DNA of 64,000 nt from Clostridiales bacterium (GCA_004556455.1 SFGY01000004.1:1-64000), one strand, 5' to 3'; positions 48,879-58,016 are shown, numbered from the stretch's first letter. Numbers and translations are program-made. The notes: a model not told the origin generated them from the sequence alone.

Positions 48879-51008
48879 ATGATCAAAGCACCTTTGCGTC
48901 TTGCGCAGATTGCTCGAAAAAATTTTACTTACTATTATAGACGCAGCCTTATTCTGCTGATTATTGTGGCTATTTTCGCCTTTATTCTTGCGGGGAGTCT
49001 TTCACTGCTGAAGAGTATGGCGCGGGGTGTGGACAGTGCGGTTAATCGCCTTGGGGCAGATGTTATTCTGGTGCCTCCTGGATATGATAGCAAGATCAGA
49101 GGAGCCCTGTTGCGGGGAGAACCAAATAACTTCTATATGCCGGGCGATGTTCTGACGGATATCCAAGGCTTTCCGGGTATTGAGGCGGTATCTCCACAGC
49201 TTTATATCGCGACCCTGCAGGCGACTTGCTGTTCTTACCCTCTGCAGATTATTGGTTTTGAACCGGAGAGCGATTTTCTCATCAGGCCCTGGCTCAGAGA
49301 GCAGGCGATCAAGCGACTTCATCAAGGCGAAATTGTCATCGGCTTCAATGTTGCAGGCAAGACGGGAGAGAAGCTGAGTTTCTTTAATAAAGACTACCGC
49401 ATCGTCGGCAGACTGGATAAGACGGGCATGGGCTTCGATAATTCCGTATTTATGAATATGGATACGGCCCGGGCGATCGCTCTCGACAGTAAGCGCGGTG
49501 GGGCACATCCGGCTTTGGGGGAAGATCACCCCATATCCGTGCTGATGCTGCGACTTAGTTCCGATGTTGATACGCTTGAGATCCGACAGGAATTAAATCA
49601 GTTCTTTCAAGGCCGAGCTTATGCTCTGTCGTCTGAAAATCTCATGAGAGAGGTGCGTCTGGCTTTCAGCGGCCTGGAGGTTTATCTCACGACCCTGACG
49701 GCACTGCTCTGTCTTATGACCATTTTACTTCTGGGTCTGGTGTACACGCTGCAATTTAGAGAGCGTATAGAGGAGTATCGCAGTTGCTGCCTTCTGGGTG
49801 CCAACTGTCGCGATCTGCGCGCCATGATGGTCTGGGAGACGCTATACAGCAGTGCCGCTGGAGCACTGCTGGGGGCCTCGCTCGGGACTTTCCTGACCCA
49901 TCTCTTTGGCCTCGGCATCAGCCATGCTTTGCGCCTGCCCTATCTGTCCAGCAGTGCCGGGGCGTCTCTGGGTTATTTTCTCCTGTCTTTTGTCTTTGTC
50001 AGCATGATTGCACCACTGGCGGCGATTTTTTCTGCTTTTAAAATCAGTTGCCAGTTGAGCCAGGAGGGGCAAACTTTCTGGCAGGAGGGTGAACTGGAGG
50101 CTTTTCTGAAAAAGAAAAGCCTGAGCCGCAGAGGGCTTGAGACTTCTGACAAGGCCCCTTCAACTATGGCAAATCATACTGCCCCTGGGACTGGGACAGA
50201 GCCTCCTTTGGCTGCGACAGAGTCAGGAGAAACGGCTGGATTTCCTACTGTGCTGACAGAGCATACAGCCGTAAATATCTCGGAAGCTGCGATGCAGCCT
50301 CTGCTTTCAGCACAGCAGGTCAGTAAGTTTTACCGACGCGGCCAGCGCATTTTTGCAGCGCTGGATCAGGTGGATTTCTCTTTGTTTGAGCACGGATTTG
50401 CCATTCTCAGTGGTGCTTCTGGAGCGGGAAAGAGTACCTTGTTAAAGCTCCTTTGCGGGCTGGCTGTTCCAGATCAGGGCGAAGTCCTGCTGAGGGGGAG
50501 AGCTTTCTCTAACTGTCCAAATGAAGAGCGAAATGCTCTGCGCAACAGTGAGATGGGCGTTATACCTCAGAGAGAAACCTACCTTGCAGCCTTGAATCTG
50601 AGGGAGAATGTTCTTTTACCTTTGAGTTTTGCCCATAAAAAATCAGCGCATGAAAAAGAAAGAGAAGTGCAGAAGCTGGATGCCCTCCTGTCCCAATTTG
50701 GCCTTAGTGAACTTGCAGACTCTGCCCCGGCTACGCTTTCCGGCGGAGAACTCAAACGTCTCCAGATTGCCCGGGCTTTGCTTTCTTCGCCAGCCATCAT
50801 TGTGGCGGATGAACCGACGGCAAACCTCGACAGTGAGAATGCCAGAAATATTCTCGACATCTTTCAGGCCCTCAACCAACAAGGGCAGAGCATTGTCATG
50901 GTCACGCATGAGCTGGATGCCCTGGCTTATGGAAAAACGCTCTATCGTCTGCGTGATGGCCGCATAGAGAGTATTAAAGATACGGCCGGTTTTTGTGCAT
51001 CAGTATAA
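48879..51008 (+). CDS. FtsX permease-ABC ATPase fusion protein
   Basis: A 709-residue single-chain transporter half. Residues 1-400 form an FtsX/MacB-type permease: N-terminal helix (SLILLIIVAIFAFILAGSL), external domain, then three helices with ERIEEYRSCCLLGANCRDLRA as the coupling loop. A 75-residue Ser/Thr/Ala-rich linker (about 415-485) joins it to an ATPase domain with Walker A GASGAGKSTLLKLLCG, signature LSGGELKRLQIARALL and IIVADEPTANLDSEN. Standard fusions such as MacB have the ATPase first, so this order is reversed. ATG 48879 follows GAGGAGG. It is the last gene of the iron cluster; its 3' end overlaps that of yqeB by 35 bp. Confidence 0.92.
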   Translation: MIKAPLRLAQIARKNFTYYYRRSLILLIIVAIFAFILAGSLSLLKSMARGVDSAVNRLGADVILVPPGYDSKIRGALLRGEPNNFYMPGDVLTDIQGFPGIEAVSPQLYIATLQATCCSYPLQIIGFEPESDFLIRPWLREQAIKRLHQGEIVIGFNVAGKTGEKLSFFNKDYRIVGRLDKTGMGFDNSVFMNMDTARAIALDSKRGGAHPALGEDHPISVLMLRLSSDVDTLEIRQELNQFFQGRAYALSSENLMREVRLAFSGLEVYLTTLTALLCLMTILLLGLVYTLQFRERIEEYRSCCLLGANCRDLRAMMVWETLYSSAAGALLGASLGTFLTHLFGLGISHALRLPYLSSSAGASLGYFLLSFVFVSMIAPLAAIFSAFKISCQLSQEGQTFWQEGELEAFLKKKSLSRRGLETSDKAPSTMANHTAPGTGTEPPLAATESGETAGFPTVLTEHTAVNISEAAMQPLLSAQQVSKFYRRGQRIFAALDQVDFSLFEHGFAILSGASGAGKSTLLKLLCGLAVPDQGEVLLRGRAFSNCPNEERNALRNSEMGVIPQRETYLAALNLRENVLLPLSFAHKKSAHEKEREVQKLDALLSQFGLSELADSAPATLSGGELKRLQIARALLSSPAIIVADEPTANLDSENARNILDIFQALNQQGQSIVMVTHELDALAYGKTLYRLRDGRIESIKDTAGFCASV

Positions 51009-51999
51009 GCAACGCCTGGAGGGTTGCATTGCCAAGAGCGCGGGCTTTGTCTGAAATCGTGAAACAGTTCATCTGTTCGGTATAACGCGGGTCGATATCT
51101 GCGATCTTCAGGCCTTCGCTGACCGCGAAGCCATCGCGGATCAGACCGCGAAGCACGCCATGGATCGTCGCTTTGACGGGCACGCCTTCAATGTCGGCAA
51201 GGATCTGGCCTGCTTCGACGAGGTCGCCGATCTGAGCGAGGTTATGAATGCTGCCAGTAGCAGGGGAGTGGATGACGCGATCAGCGTCGTGACCGGCAAT
51301 GAGACCGGGGATGCCACTGTTGGGGCGGGCCATTCCGGAAAAGATAAGTCGACCGAGATTGTGGCCGCGCATGGTTTCAACGACGATATCGCAGTCTTCG
51401 CCCGCAGAAAAGCCAGGCCCCAGGGCAATGGTGATGGGTGCCATGCGACGCTGAAGGCCGGTGTTTTTCTTGGCTATAATGGCATCGACTATGGCAAAGG
51501 GCTTTAGTTCTGGCAGGCAGCTCAGGTTGGGATCAATCAAAAGGGGGATGGGAGACTTGGAGCCGGGAGCCTTTGTTTCTTGTTCCTGTTTATTCGTTGC
51601 CACTGATGTCAGAAAAGTTCCAGAAGTCACAGCAGGAGCAGGTTCCTTAGGCTTTGCTTTGTGTTCACTCTCGTCGACGTGACGATCTCCGTTCATATCG
51701 TTTATGGCTGGGGCCGTTTGGCTCTGCATTTGAGCATTTCCTTCCAGAAGCTCCAGAGCTTCACCAACCGAGCTGCAGAGCTGAGCTTCACAATCTTCTA
51801 CCTCTGTCCTGCCATCGTAGACCGCTTCGCAGAGCGCCACGCTGCGGCGAATGGCGCTTGGTTTCGGGACTTCCGTGGCCACCAGGGAAAAACCTGCTCG
51901 ATGGAGAGCCTGGATGACGCCTGTCGCCAGATCACCAGCGCCGCGAACGAGGACGATGGGCTTTACATTCTCAAATTTGATGTCAAAAGGCAAAATCAC
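50974..51999 (-). CDS. yqeB: YqeB: selenium-dependent molybdenum hydroxylase system protein (EF2563 family)
   Basis: A 341-residue cytoplasmic protein. It begins KPIVLVRGAGDLATGVIQAL (a dinucleotide-binding loop), followed by TEVPKPSAIRRSVALCEAVYDG; later come AIIAKKNTGLQRRMAPITIALGPGF, SAGEDCDIVVETMRGHNLGR and EGLKIADIDPRY. These are landmarks of the YqeB/EF2563 family encoded with Se-dependent molybdenum hydroxylases, thought to act in loading or preparing selenium in the cofactor. A ~70-residue low-complexity insertion lies between residues 90 and 160. GTG 51999 is 8 bp after AAGGAG. Its last 70 bp are the right copy of the direct repeat at 39533, and its stop lies inside the convergent fusion gene. 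Confidence 0.88.
   Translation of the reverse strand: MILPFDIKFENVKPIVLVRGAGDLATGVIQALHRAGFSLVATEVPKPSAIRRSVALCEAVYDGRTEVEDCEAQLCSSVGEALELLEGNAQMQSQTAPAINDMNGDRHVDESEHKAKPKEPAPAVTSGTFLTSVATNKQEQETKAPGSKSPIPLLIDPNLSCLPELKPFAIVDAIIAKKNTGLQRRMAPITIALGPGFSAGEDCDIVVETMRGHNLGRLIFSGMARPNSGIPGLIAGHDADRVIHSPATGSIHNLAQIGDLVEAGQILADIEGVPVKATIHGVLRGLIRDGFAVSEGLKIADIDPRYTEQMNCFTISDKARALGNATLQALLILMHKNRPYL
50996..51067 (+). repeat. Right copy of ~71-bp direct repeat flanking the iron cluster
   Basis: Near copy of 39533-39603 in the same orientation. It coincides with the 3' end of yqeB and the last codons of the permease-ATPase fusion gene. Confidence 0.9.
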
Positions 52000-52064
52000 C
52001 TTAGTTTCTCCTTGCGCTGTCTGATTGTTGTCTTTTATAAGCCTGGCAATAAGCGGTTCTAATA

Positions 52065-52104
52065 AGAAGAGCTAAGTTCATCAAAGATAAGCTAAGTTCA
52101 TCCC
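52065..52104 (-). repeat. 20-bp tandem repeat in the yqeB leader
   Basis: Two copies with common core AAGCTAAGTTCATC or close variant (GCTAAGTTCATC at 52071 and 52091), 20 bp apart, upstream of yqeB. Confidence 0.7.
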
Positions 52105-52173
52105 GAATGAGCAGCTCGGTTTATCTGCAAAGAAAAGCGCCGCTGATCTAAAAAGTTTGGCGCAACTGATCTG

Positions 52174-52207
52174 AAAAGAGCAGCACGGTTTCCCGCACTG
52201 CTCTTTT
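52174..52207 (-). terminator. Terminator of the importer-PLP enzyme operon
   Basis: AAAAGAGCAG-C-ACGG pairs with CCG-CA-CTGCTCTTTT around TTTC. It is nearly symmetrical and lies 43 bp after the PLP enzyme stop. Confidence 0.85.
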
Positions 52208-52250
52208 GGCATAACACTTTATCATACTGCTGTGTTCATACAGTCAGGGA

Positions 52251-53726
52251 TTAAAGCAGATCGAGAACGCCGGTCTTCTCGTTGAAGGACTCAATGAGTT
52301 TATCCATTTCATCAACCTGGTGGTGGATATTATTCCAGTAATCTCTGTCGTACCACTGAGCGTTGAGTTCCTCGATGCTCCGGCCCTGCTGTTCAACCCA
52401 GGTGTAGTACTTGAGATTGTGGATGCGTTTTCTGTCTTCATAGCCGAGCTCAGCCATGTTGTCCGTGCGCACGCTGGCGAGGTGACTGTAGTAATCGCGG
52501 GCTGCCATGTCATCTGTGTAAGCGCCTTCGGCTTCATCCAGTTCGGCAATGCGGGAGGTGTACATGATGGCAGAGTCGGTGGCGACGGTGCCCAGGAAAT
52601 CATCGGAGCTGAGTTCGAAGTATCTGGCCATCTTAATGCAGCAGAGCACGTTGGCGATGCCGCTGATGCCGAGGAAGCTCAGGTCTTCGATGAGCTTTTT
52701 GGAGAAACCGTTCTTTTCGAGCCAGGCTTTGCCCACTTCGGAGTTAAAGAGGCGGAGCAGGTTCTGCGAATCGTTGTCATCGATGTCGATGACCATATCG
52801 GTATTGCGGACATTGTGGACCCAGGGGATATGTTTGTCTCCGATACCCTCGATGCGGTGACCGCCAAAGCCATCGCGCAGGATGGTCGGGCACTGGACGG
52901 CTTCACCTACGGCAACTTTCAGAGTGGGGAAGACATCCTTCAGGTAATCGCCGGCGCTCATGGTGCCTGCACTTCCGGAGGTAAAGGCGACGCCGGCAAA
53001 GCGGCTCTTAGGATTGTTCTTGCTCAGATCGCGGAAGGCTTCTTCCAGAGCCGGGCCGGTGACATTGTAGTGCCAGAGGACGTTGCCCATCTCTTCAAAC
53101 TGGTTGAAAATCACGCAGTCTTTGCGGGTCTGACGCAGTTCCCAGGTTTTGTCGAAGATCTCTTTGACGTTGCTCTCGCAGCCCGGGGTGGCAATGACCT
53201 CGCTCGCGATGGTTTTGAGCCAGTCAAAACGCTCTTTGCTCATCTCTGCGGGTAAAATGGCGATGGAATCACAGCCCAGGAGTTTGGAGTTATATGCGCC
53301 GCCGCGGCAGTAGTTGCCGGTGGAAGGCCAGACGGCTTTGTGATAAGTGGGATCGAACTGACCGGTGACCAGGCGGGGAGCAAGGCAGCCATAGGATGCG
53401 CCAACTTTATGGCAGCCTGTGGGGAACCATTTGCCCAGCATGACAAAAATACGGGCAGGTACGCCGGAGAGTTCACTGGGAATTTCGATGGTGTTGACTT
53501 TACCGAAGTTACCGCCGTTCATGGTTGGCTCATTGTGCCAGCTGATGCGGAAGAGGTTCAGAGAATTGACATCCCAGAGGCCGACGTTTTTTAAGGCCTT
53601 TTTAACTTTTTCCGGGATTTGTTCCGGGTGGCGCATCTGGGCGAAGGTCGGCAGAAGAATTTTGTTCTCCCGGGCGCGCTGAATCGCATGATCCAAAGTT
53701 TCCTGATGAATGCTGAGATCGATCAT
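52251..53726 (-). CDS. Fold-type II PLP-dependent enzyme (cysteine synthase/TrpB-like), function unassigned
   Basis: A 491-residue PLP enzyme. The cofactor lysine is probably in FPTGCHKVGASYG near residue 110; the substrate/phosphate loop resembles PSTGNYCRGGAYNSKLLG; the glycine-rich PLP phosphate loop is FTSGSAGTMSAGDYL. These mark the TrpB/threonine synthase/cysteine synthase fold. I do not recognise the exact reaction. It is longer than cysteine synthase and lacks the usual annotation motifs of diaminopropionate ammonia-lyase. ATG 53726 follows AAAGGA. It is the last gene of the second nucleoside importer operon, so its substrate is likely linked to purines or their breakdown products, for example a ring-opened amino acid (inference). 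Confidence 0.8.
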   Translation of the reverse strand: MIDLSIHQETLDHAIQRARENKILLPTFAQMRHPEQIPEKVKKALKNVGLWDVNSLNLFRISWHNEPTMNGGNFGKVNTIEIPSELSGVPARIFVMLGKWFPTGCHKVGASYGCLAPRLVTGQFDPTYHKAVWPSTGNYCRGGAYNSKLLGCDSIAILPAEMSKERFDWLKTIASEVIATPGCESNVKEIFDKTWELRQTRKDCVIFNQFEEMGNVLWHYNVTGPALEEAFRDLSKNNPKSRFAGVAFTSGSAGTMSAGDYLKDVFPTLKVAVGEAVQCPTILRDGFGGHRIEGIGDKHIPWVHNVRNTDMVIDIDDNDSQNLLRLFNSEVGKAWLEKNGFSKKLIEDLSFLGISGIANVLCCIKMARYFELSSDDFLGTVATDSAIMYTSRIAELDEAEGAYTDDMAARDYYSHLASVRTDNMAELGYEDRKRIHNLKYYTWVEQQGRSIEELNAQWYDRDYWNNIHHQVDEMDKLIESFNEKTGVLDLL

Positions 53727-53879
53727 AATTGCTGTCCTTTCTAAACTTCCTCTTTCTTTACCCTTGCATATACCTATACCGGGGAGGAAGGATGTCCACA
53801 GTTTCAGTGATTCTGTTCATAAACCTGATTATTGCAGGTTCCATCTGTGTTTACATTGGAGATTTCTCCAATAAAGTCA

Positions 53880-54857
53880 CTAGCGGTCTTCACGGAAATA
53901 ATTATGGCCGCAGCCTGCGGGCTGACGATGTTCTTTACTCTGGCGTATGCTTGTGGCGATTAAGACCAGAATGGTGGCCACATAGGGCAGCATATCGTAA
54001 AGCTGAGTGGCGAGCCCGGGAACGGGAACGTACATACGGAGGATGGTAAAGCCACCGAAAATCAGACCGCAGTAAAGAGCACGCAGGGGGTTCCAGGTGG
54101 AAAAGATGACCAGAGCGACAGCCAGCCAGCCATAACCGGAAACGCACTCGGGAACCCAGATGCCCTTCTGGTTGACCATGGACATATACATGCCGCCCAG
54201 GCCGCAGATACCGCCGCCCAGGACGGTCGCAATGTAACGGTAACGGGCTACGGGGATTCCGGCACTGTCGGCTGTGGAAGGGTCCTCGCCAACGGCCTGG
54301 AGATTCAGGCCTTTGCGGGTACGGTTCAGGAAGAAAGCCAGGGCAAGCGCAAGGATCAGAGCCAGATAGACCATGAAATTGTAGTGGAAAAAGAGTTCGC
54401 CTGCGACGGGGATTTTACTCAGACCACCGAGTTTCAGCTTGCCAAAGCTGCGGGCCGTTTTGGCAGCGACTTTAACGTAGCCGCCGGCCTTCTGGCCCAT
54501 GAGCTCGCCGAAGAATTTGGCGAAGCCGGTGCCAAAAATGGTCAGCGTGAGGCCGGTGACGTTTTGATCGGCTCTCATGCTGATGGTGAGAAAGGCGTAG
54601 ATCAGAGCGCCAAGACAACCGGCAAGGAAGGAAAAGATAAGAGCAGCAAAGACGGCCGGCAGGCCTGCGCCGTTAAACCAGATTTCCGTATAATAGGCTC
54701 CTGCCAGCCCGGAGACGGCCCCCATGTACATCATGCCTTCAACACCGAGATTGAGGTTACCGGATTTTTCGGTGAGAATTTCGCCCAGGGTTCCCAGGAG
54801 AAGGGGAGTGCCGGCAAAGACAGCGGCGATAAACAGCTTAATAAAGTCAAAAGTCAT
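53880..54857 (-). CDS. ABC importer permease, nucleoside type (NupQ-like), second system
   Basis: A 325-residue permease with about eight membrane segments. It starts MTFDFIKLFIAAVFAGTPLLL and contains EILTEKSGNLNLGVEGMMYMG and the ATPase-coupling loop LQAVGEDPSTADSAGIPVARYR, as in the NupQ/YufQ type. It follows the other permease by 3 bp. A 153-bp gap with a TTGGAGATTTCTCCAA palindrome (53858-53873) separates it from the PLP enzyme gene. It is not closely similar to the first-system permease at 23893 but belongs to the same subfamily. Confidence 0.93.
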   Translation of the reverse strand: MTFDFIKLFIAAVFAGTPLLLGTLGEILTEKSGNLNLGVEGMMYMGAVSGLAGAYYTEIWFNGAGLPAVFAALIFSFLAGCLGALIYAFLTISMRADQNVTGLTLTIFGTGFAKFFGELMGQKAGGYVKVAAKTARSFGKLKLGGLSKIPVAGELFFHYNFMVYLALILALALAFFLNRTRKGLNLQAVGEDPSTADSAGIPVARYRYIATVLGGGICGLGGMYMSMVNQKGIWVPECVSGYGWLAVALVIFSTWNPLRALYCGLIFGGFTILRMYVPVPGLATQLYDMLPYVATILVLIATSIRQSKEHRQPAGCGHNYFREDR

Positions 54858-54860
54858 GGC

Positions 54861-56078
54861 TCAGGCCTCCTTCTCAGCGGGTTTGACAGATGAAGCTCCC
54901 GAGGAGCGATCTGCTGACGGGGCCTTCATTCCAGAGCTTTGAGAAGACCTGGAACTGCGCATCACGCGATAGGAACAGAAAAATTCAGCGCCCAGCATGA
55001 AGAAGAGGATAAGGCCGATCAGGAGGTCGGCTGCCGAGGCGGGAATCAGGAAAGAGGACTGAATGCTGATTGAACCTTTCTGCAGCAGGGCCACAAAAAG
55101 GGCAATAAGAATCATGACCAGGGGATTCAGCTTGGCAAGCCAGGCGACCGTGATAGCTGTAAAGCCTGTGCCACCGGCCGTGGATTCGGTCAGAGTAGCG
55201 TCGGCACCGGCCACAGTGAAGAAACCAGCCAGCCCGCAGAGAGCACCGGATAGGAATATGGTGCGGATAACCACGAAACGGACATTCATGCCGGCATAGC
55301 GGGCTGTGTTGCTGGAATCACCTACCACAGAGATTTCATAGCCCTGTTTGGTGCGGCTGAGATAGAGGCTTGCCAGGACGGCGAGAATGAGGGCAAAGAT
55401 CCAGCCAACGTGGACCCCCAGCACTTTAGGCAGCACATTTTCCGCTCCGAAGCTGAAAATCTTCGGGAACTTGGTGCCCGGGTCCTGCCAGCGCGGCTGA
55501 TACATCAGATAGCGCACCAGCTGGAGGGCGATGTAATTGAGCATCAGGGTGAAGAGTGTTTCATTGGTGCCCCAGCGGGTTTTAAACCAGGCTGGAACAG
55601 CGCCGTAGATGCCTCCGGCGAGGATGGCTGCCAGGGCCATCAGCAGCATTTTTGCAAGATAGGGCAGGCCTGGCATATAGGCCAGGACGGCTGTTGCTGC
55701 GATTCCTCCGATGAGGATCTGTCCTTCACCGCCGATATTCCAGAATTTCATGCGGAAAGCCATGGCGATACCAATGCCGGTGATGAGCAGAGGAACGGCC
55801 ATTTTGACGGTTTCGCTCCGGGCTGTTGCGCTGCCAAAGGAGCCTCTGACCATTTCGCAATAGACCTCAAGAGGATTGTGGCCCAGAGCAAAAATCAGAA
55901 GTCCACCGCAGGCAAGGGCGGCGAGCAAAGCCAGCGCATGGATCAGGGTGAGCTGAGAAAAGCTGATATCCATACGCTTGGCAATATGAAAACGAGGCTG
56001 CTTTACCTTGCAGACAATGGGAGGCGTGGTACGTTTCTCTTCAGTTTGTGCAGTGGCCATTGACGTCGTGGATTTCAT
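54861..56078 (-). CDS. ABC importer permease, nucleoside type (NupP-like), second system
   Basis: A 405-residue permease with about nine membrane segments and charged N- and C-terminal tails. Landmarks are FRMKFWNIGGEGQILIGGIAA, MLNYIALQLVRYLMYQPRW and SVVGDSSNTARYAGMNVRF (coupling loop). It starts at ATG 56078, sharing ATGA with the ATPase gene stop, after AAGGAGGCC. The C-terminal 30 residues are a Ser-rich tail. Confidence 0.93.
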   Translation of the reverse strand: MKSTTSMATAQTEEKRTTPPIVCKVKQPRFHIAKRMDISFSQLTLIHALALLAALACGGLLIFALGHNPLEVYCEMVRGSFGSATARSETVKMAVPLLITGIGIAMAFRMKFWNIGGEGQILIGGIAATAVLAYMPGLPYLAKMLLMALAAILAGGIYGAVPAWFKTRWGTNETLFTLMLNYIALQLVRYLMYQPRWQDPGTKFPKIFSFGAENVLPKVLGVHVGWIFALILAVLASLYLSRTKQGYEISVVGDSSNTARYAGMNVRFVVIRTIFLSGALCGLAGFFTVAGADATLTESTAGGTGFTAITVAWLAKLNPLVMILIALFVALLQKGSISIQSSFLIPASAADLLIGLILFFMLGAEFFCSYRVMRSSRSSQSSGMKAPSADRSSGASSVKPAEKEA

Positions 56079-57799
56079 GCGGTCTGGCCTCCTTTCTTAA
56101 CGGACTCGTCTCCACCCTGAACCATGAGCAGACCGATCTCTTCTTTGGTCTTTGTTCGGGGATCCACAATACCGCTGACACAAGCGTTACTGAGAACGAG
56201 CAGCCTGTCGGAAATTTCCATGAGCACGTCGAGGTCTTCGCCGATGAAAATCACGGCCACGCCCTTGGCCTTCTGCTGGTTGAGAAGGTTGTAGATGGTG
56301 TAAGAAGAATTGATATCAAGGCCGCGAACAGGATAAGCTACGATTAAGAGGCGTGGATTGCATTCAATTTCACGTCCCACCAGAACTTTCTGGACGTTTC
56401 CTCCGGAGAGTCGACGAATCGGTGTTTCTACACCCGGGGTCACAATTTCCAGCTGGTCAATCAGATTCTGAGCGATTTCCGCAGGCTTTTTACGGTTGAC
56501 CAGTACACCCTTCTGCTGATGATATTTTTTAAGAAGGATGTTATCGACCATGGAGAGCGAAGGGACAAGGCCCATGCCCAAGCGGTCTTCGGGGACAAAG
56601 GCAAGAGAAATGCCTTTTTTCATAATCACTTCCGGAGAAAGTCCCAGCAGCTCCAGGCCTTCTCCATCATGGCCTTCCTCGCAGAGAAAACGAACTGAGC
56701 CTTCTTTGGCGGGAAACAGACCAGTAATGGCTTCACAGAGCTCTTTCTGGCCACTGCCGGAAATGCCTGCCACGCCAAGGATTTCACCGGCTCTGGCGGT
56801 GAAACTGACATTATTGAGAGCTGTGCTGCCATCATCGCGCAGACAAGTCAGATTTTTCACAACCAGACAGTCGCGCACTTCGTGGGGGAGAGGCCGTTCA
56901 ATTTCCAGGTTGACTTTATGTCCGACCATCATTTCAGTGAGGGAATAAGGACTTGCCTCTGAGGTCGGGATAGTGCCGATGAGCTGCCCCTTGCGCAGCA
57001 CAGTGACGCGATCAGAAACTTCGAGAACCTCGTGCAGCTTGTGAGTGATGATAATAATGGACTTGCCATCGGCTTTCATCTTTTTAAGAACGGCAAAAAG
57101 GCGCTGGATTTCCTGTGGGGTGAGAACGGCGGTGGGTTCATCGAGAATGAGCACGTCGGCTCCGTGATAAAGAACCTTAACAATGGCCACCATTTGTTTC
57201 TCTGAAATAGAAAGCTCATAGACTTTGCGGTCTGGGTCGATTTTAAAACCATAGCGCTCTGCCGTTTTTTTGATTTCTGCAGCGATCGCACGCCGATCCA
57301 GAAGGGCCTTGCCGGGCATGCCGAGGACAATATTTTCGGCGACCGTCAGCACATCGACCAGCTTGACGTGCTGCTGCACCATACCTATTCCCAGATCTTT
57401 TGCGTCTCTGGGGTTGCGAATACAAACAGGCTGACCTTTCACAGAAATCCAGCCCTCATCGGGAAAATAAATGCCAAAGAGGACATTCATCAGGGTTGTT
57501 TTGCCACTGCCATTTTCGCCCAGCAGGGAGAGAATTTCACCCTCGAAGAGCTGGATGCTGACATGATCGAGAGCGTGCACATCGCCGAAATTTTTAGAAA
57601 TGGAGTTCATTTCTACGGCGATGGCTGGCTTTGCTGAGGCGGTTTCGGCCTCAGAGGATACGGCGCCGGAAGAAGCGGCAGACGCTTCCGGGGCTGTGAC
57701 AGCGGCTGCTTCTGCAGCTTCCATTTTAACTGAGCTACAGTTTTCTGCTGGCTTACGGGGATCTAAAGATGCTTGATCTGTTCTGCTCTGACTATTCAC
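56075..57799 (-). CDS. ABC importer ATPase, nucleoside/purine type, second system
   Basis: A 574-residue double ATP-binding protein of the BMP-importer class. The first domain begins near residue 62 (VEMNSISKNFGDV) with LLGENGSGKTTLMNVLFGIY and LILDEPTAVLTPQEIQRL; the second has VAGISGSGQKE and RLSGGNVQKVLVGREI, with VAYPVRGLDINSSYTIY. It has a 60-residue Ala/Glu-rich N-terminal extension not seen in the first-system ATPase. GTG 57799 lies after GGAGGAGTGAA, so the extension appears real. Order here is binding protein, ATPase, permease, permease, different from the first system. Confidence 0.93.
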   Translation of the reverse strand: MNSQSRTDQASLDPRKPAENCSSVKMEAAEAAAVTAPEASAASSGAVSSEAETASAKPAIAVEMNSISKNFGDVHALDHVSIQLFEGEILSLLGENGSGKTTLMNVLFGIYFPDEGWISVKGQPVCIRNPRDAKDLGIGMVQQHVKLVDVLTVAENIVLGMPGKALLDRRAIAAEIKKTAERYGFKIDPDRKVYELSISEKQMVAIVKVLYHGADVLILDEPTAVLTPQEIQRLFAVLKKMKADGKSIIIITHKLHEVLEVSDRVTVLRKGQLIGTIPTSEASPYSLTEMMVGHKVNLEIERPLPHEVRDCLVVKNLTCLRDDGSTALNNVSFTARAGEILGVAGISGSGQKELCEAITGLFPAKEGSVRFLCEEGHDGEGLELLGLSPEVIMKKGISLAFVPEDRLGMGLVPSLSMVDNILLKKYHQQKGVLVNRKKPAEIAQNLIDQLEIVTPGVETPIRRLSGGNVQKVLVGREIECNPRLLIVAYPVRGLDINSSYTIYNLLNQQKAKGVAVIFIGEDLDVLMEISDRLLVLSNACVSGIVDPRTKTKEEIGLLMVQGGDESVKKGGQTA

Positions 57800-57890
57800 T
57801 TCACTCCTCCGCCTCTGTGCCCTGAATACAGGTACCCGGGGGCAATGACGACTCTTTTCAACGACTGCTGGCTGACTTCATCTTTTTGCA

Positions 57891-57963
57891 CAGAGAGCCG
57901 CACAGGGCGGCTCTTCAATCGTTTTGAAAGGGAGCGGCCGGCTTCTTATTGAGTCGGCCGCTC
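57891..57963 (-). terminator. Two stem-loops between the second bmp gene and its ATPase
   Basis: GAGCCGC/GCGGCTC (57893-57913) and a 9-bp stem GAGCGGCCG/CGGCCGCTC (57934-57966 region) lie in tandem after the bmp stop. On the minus strand neither is followed by a long T run, so partial termination or mRNA protection is more likely than full stop. Confidence 0.55.
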
Positions 57964-58016
57964 ATCATCTTCTGTCTGAATGACGGGAAGAATCCCATCA
58001 AATGAGCTTTTCTGCT

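Noticed and set aside
53729..54049. 106-codon plus-strand frame in the PLP enzyme/permease gap
   Set aside because: Mostly antisense to the permease gene; N-terminal hydrophobic part is chance from the AT-rich gap.
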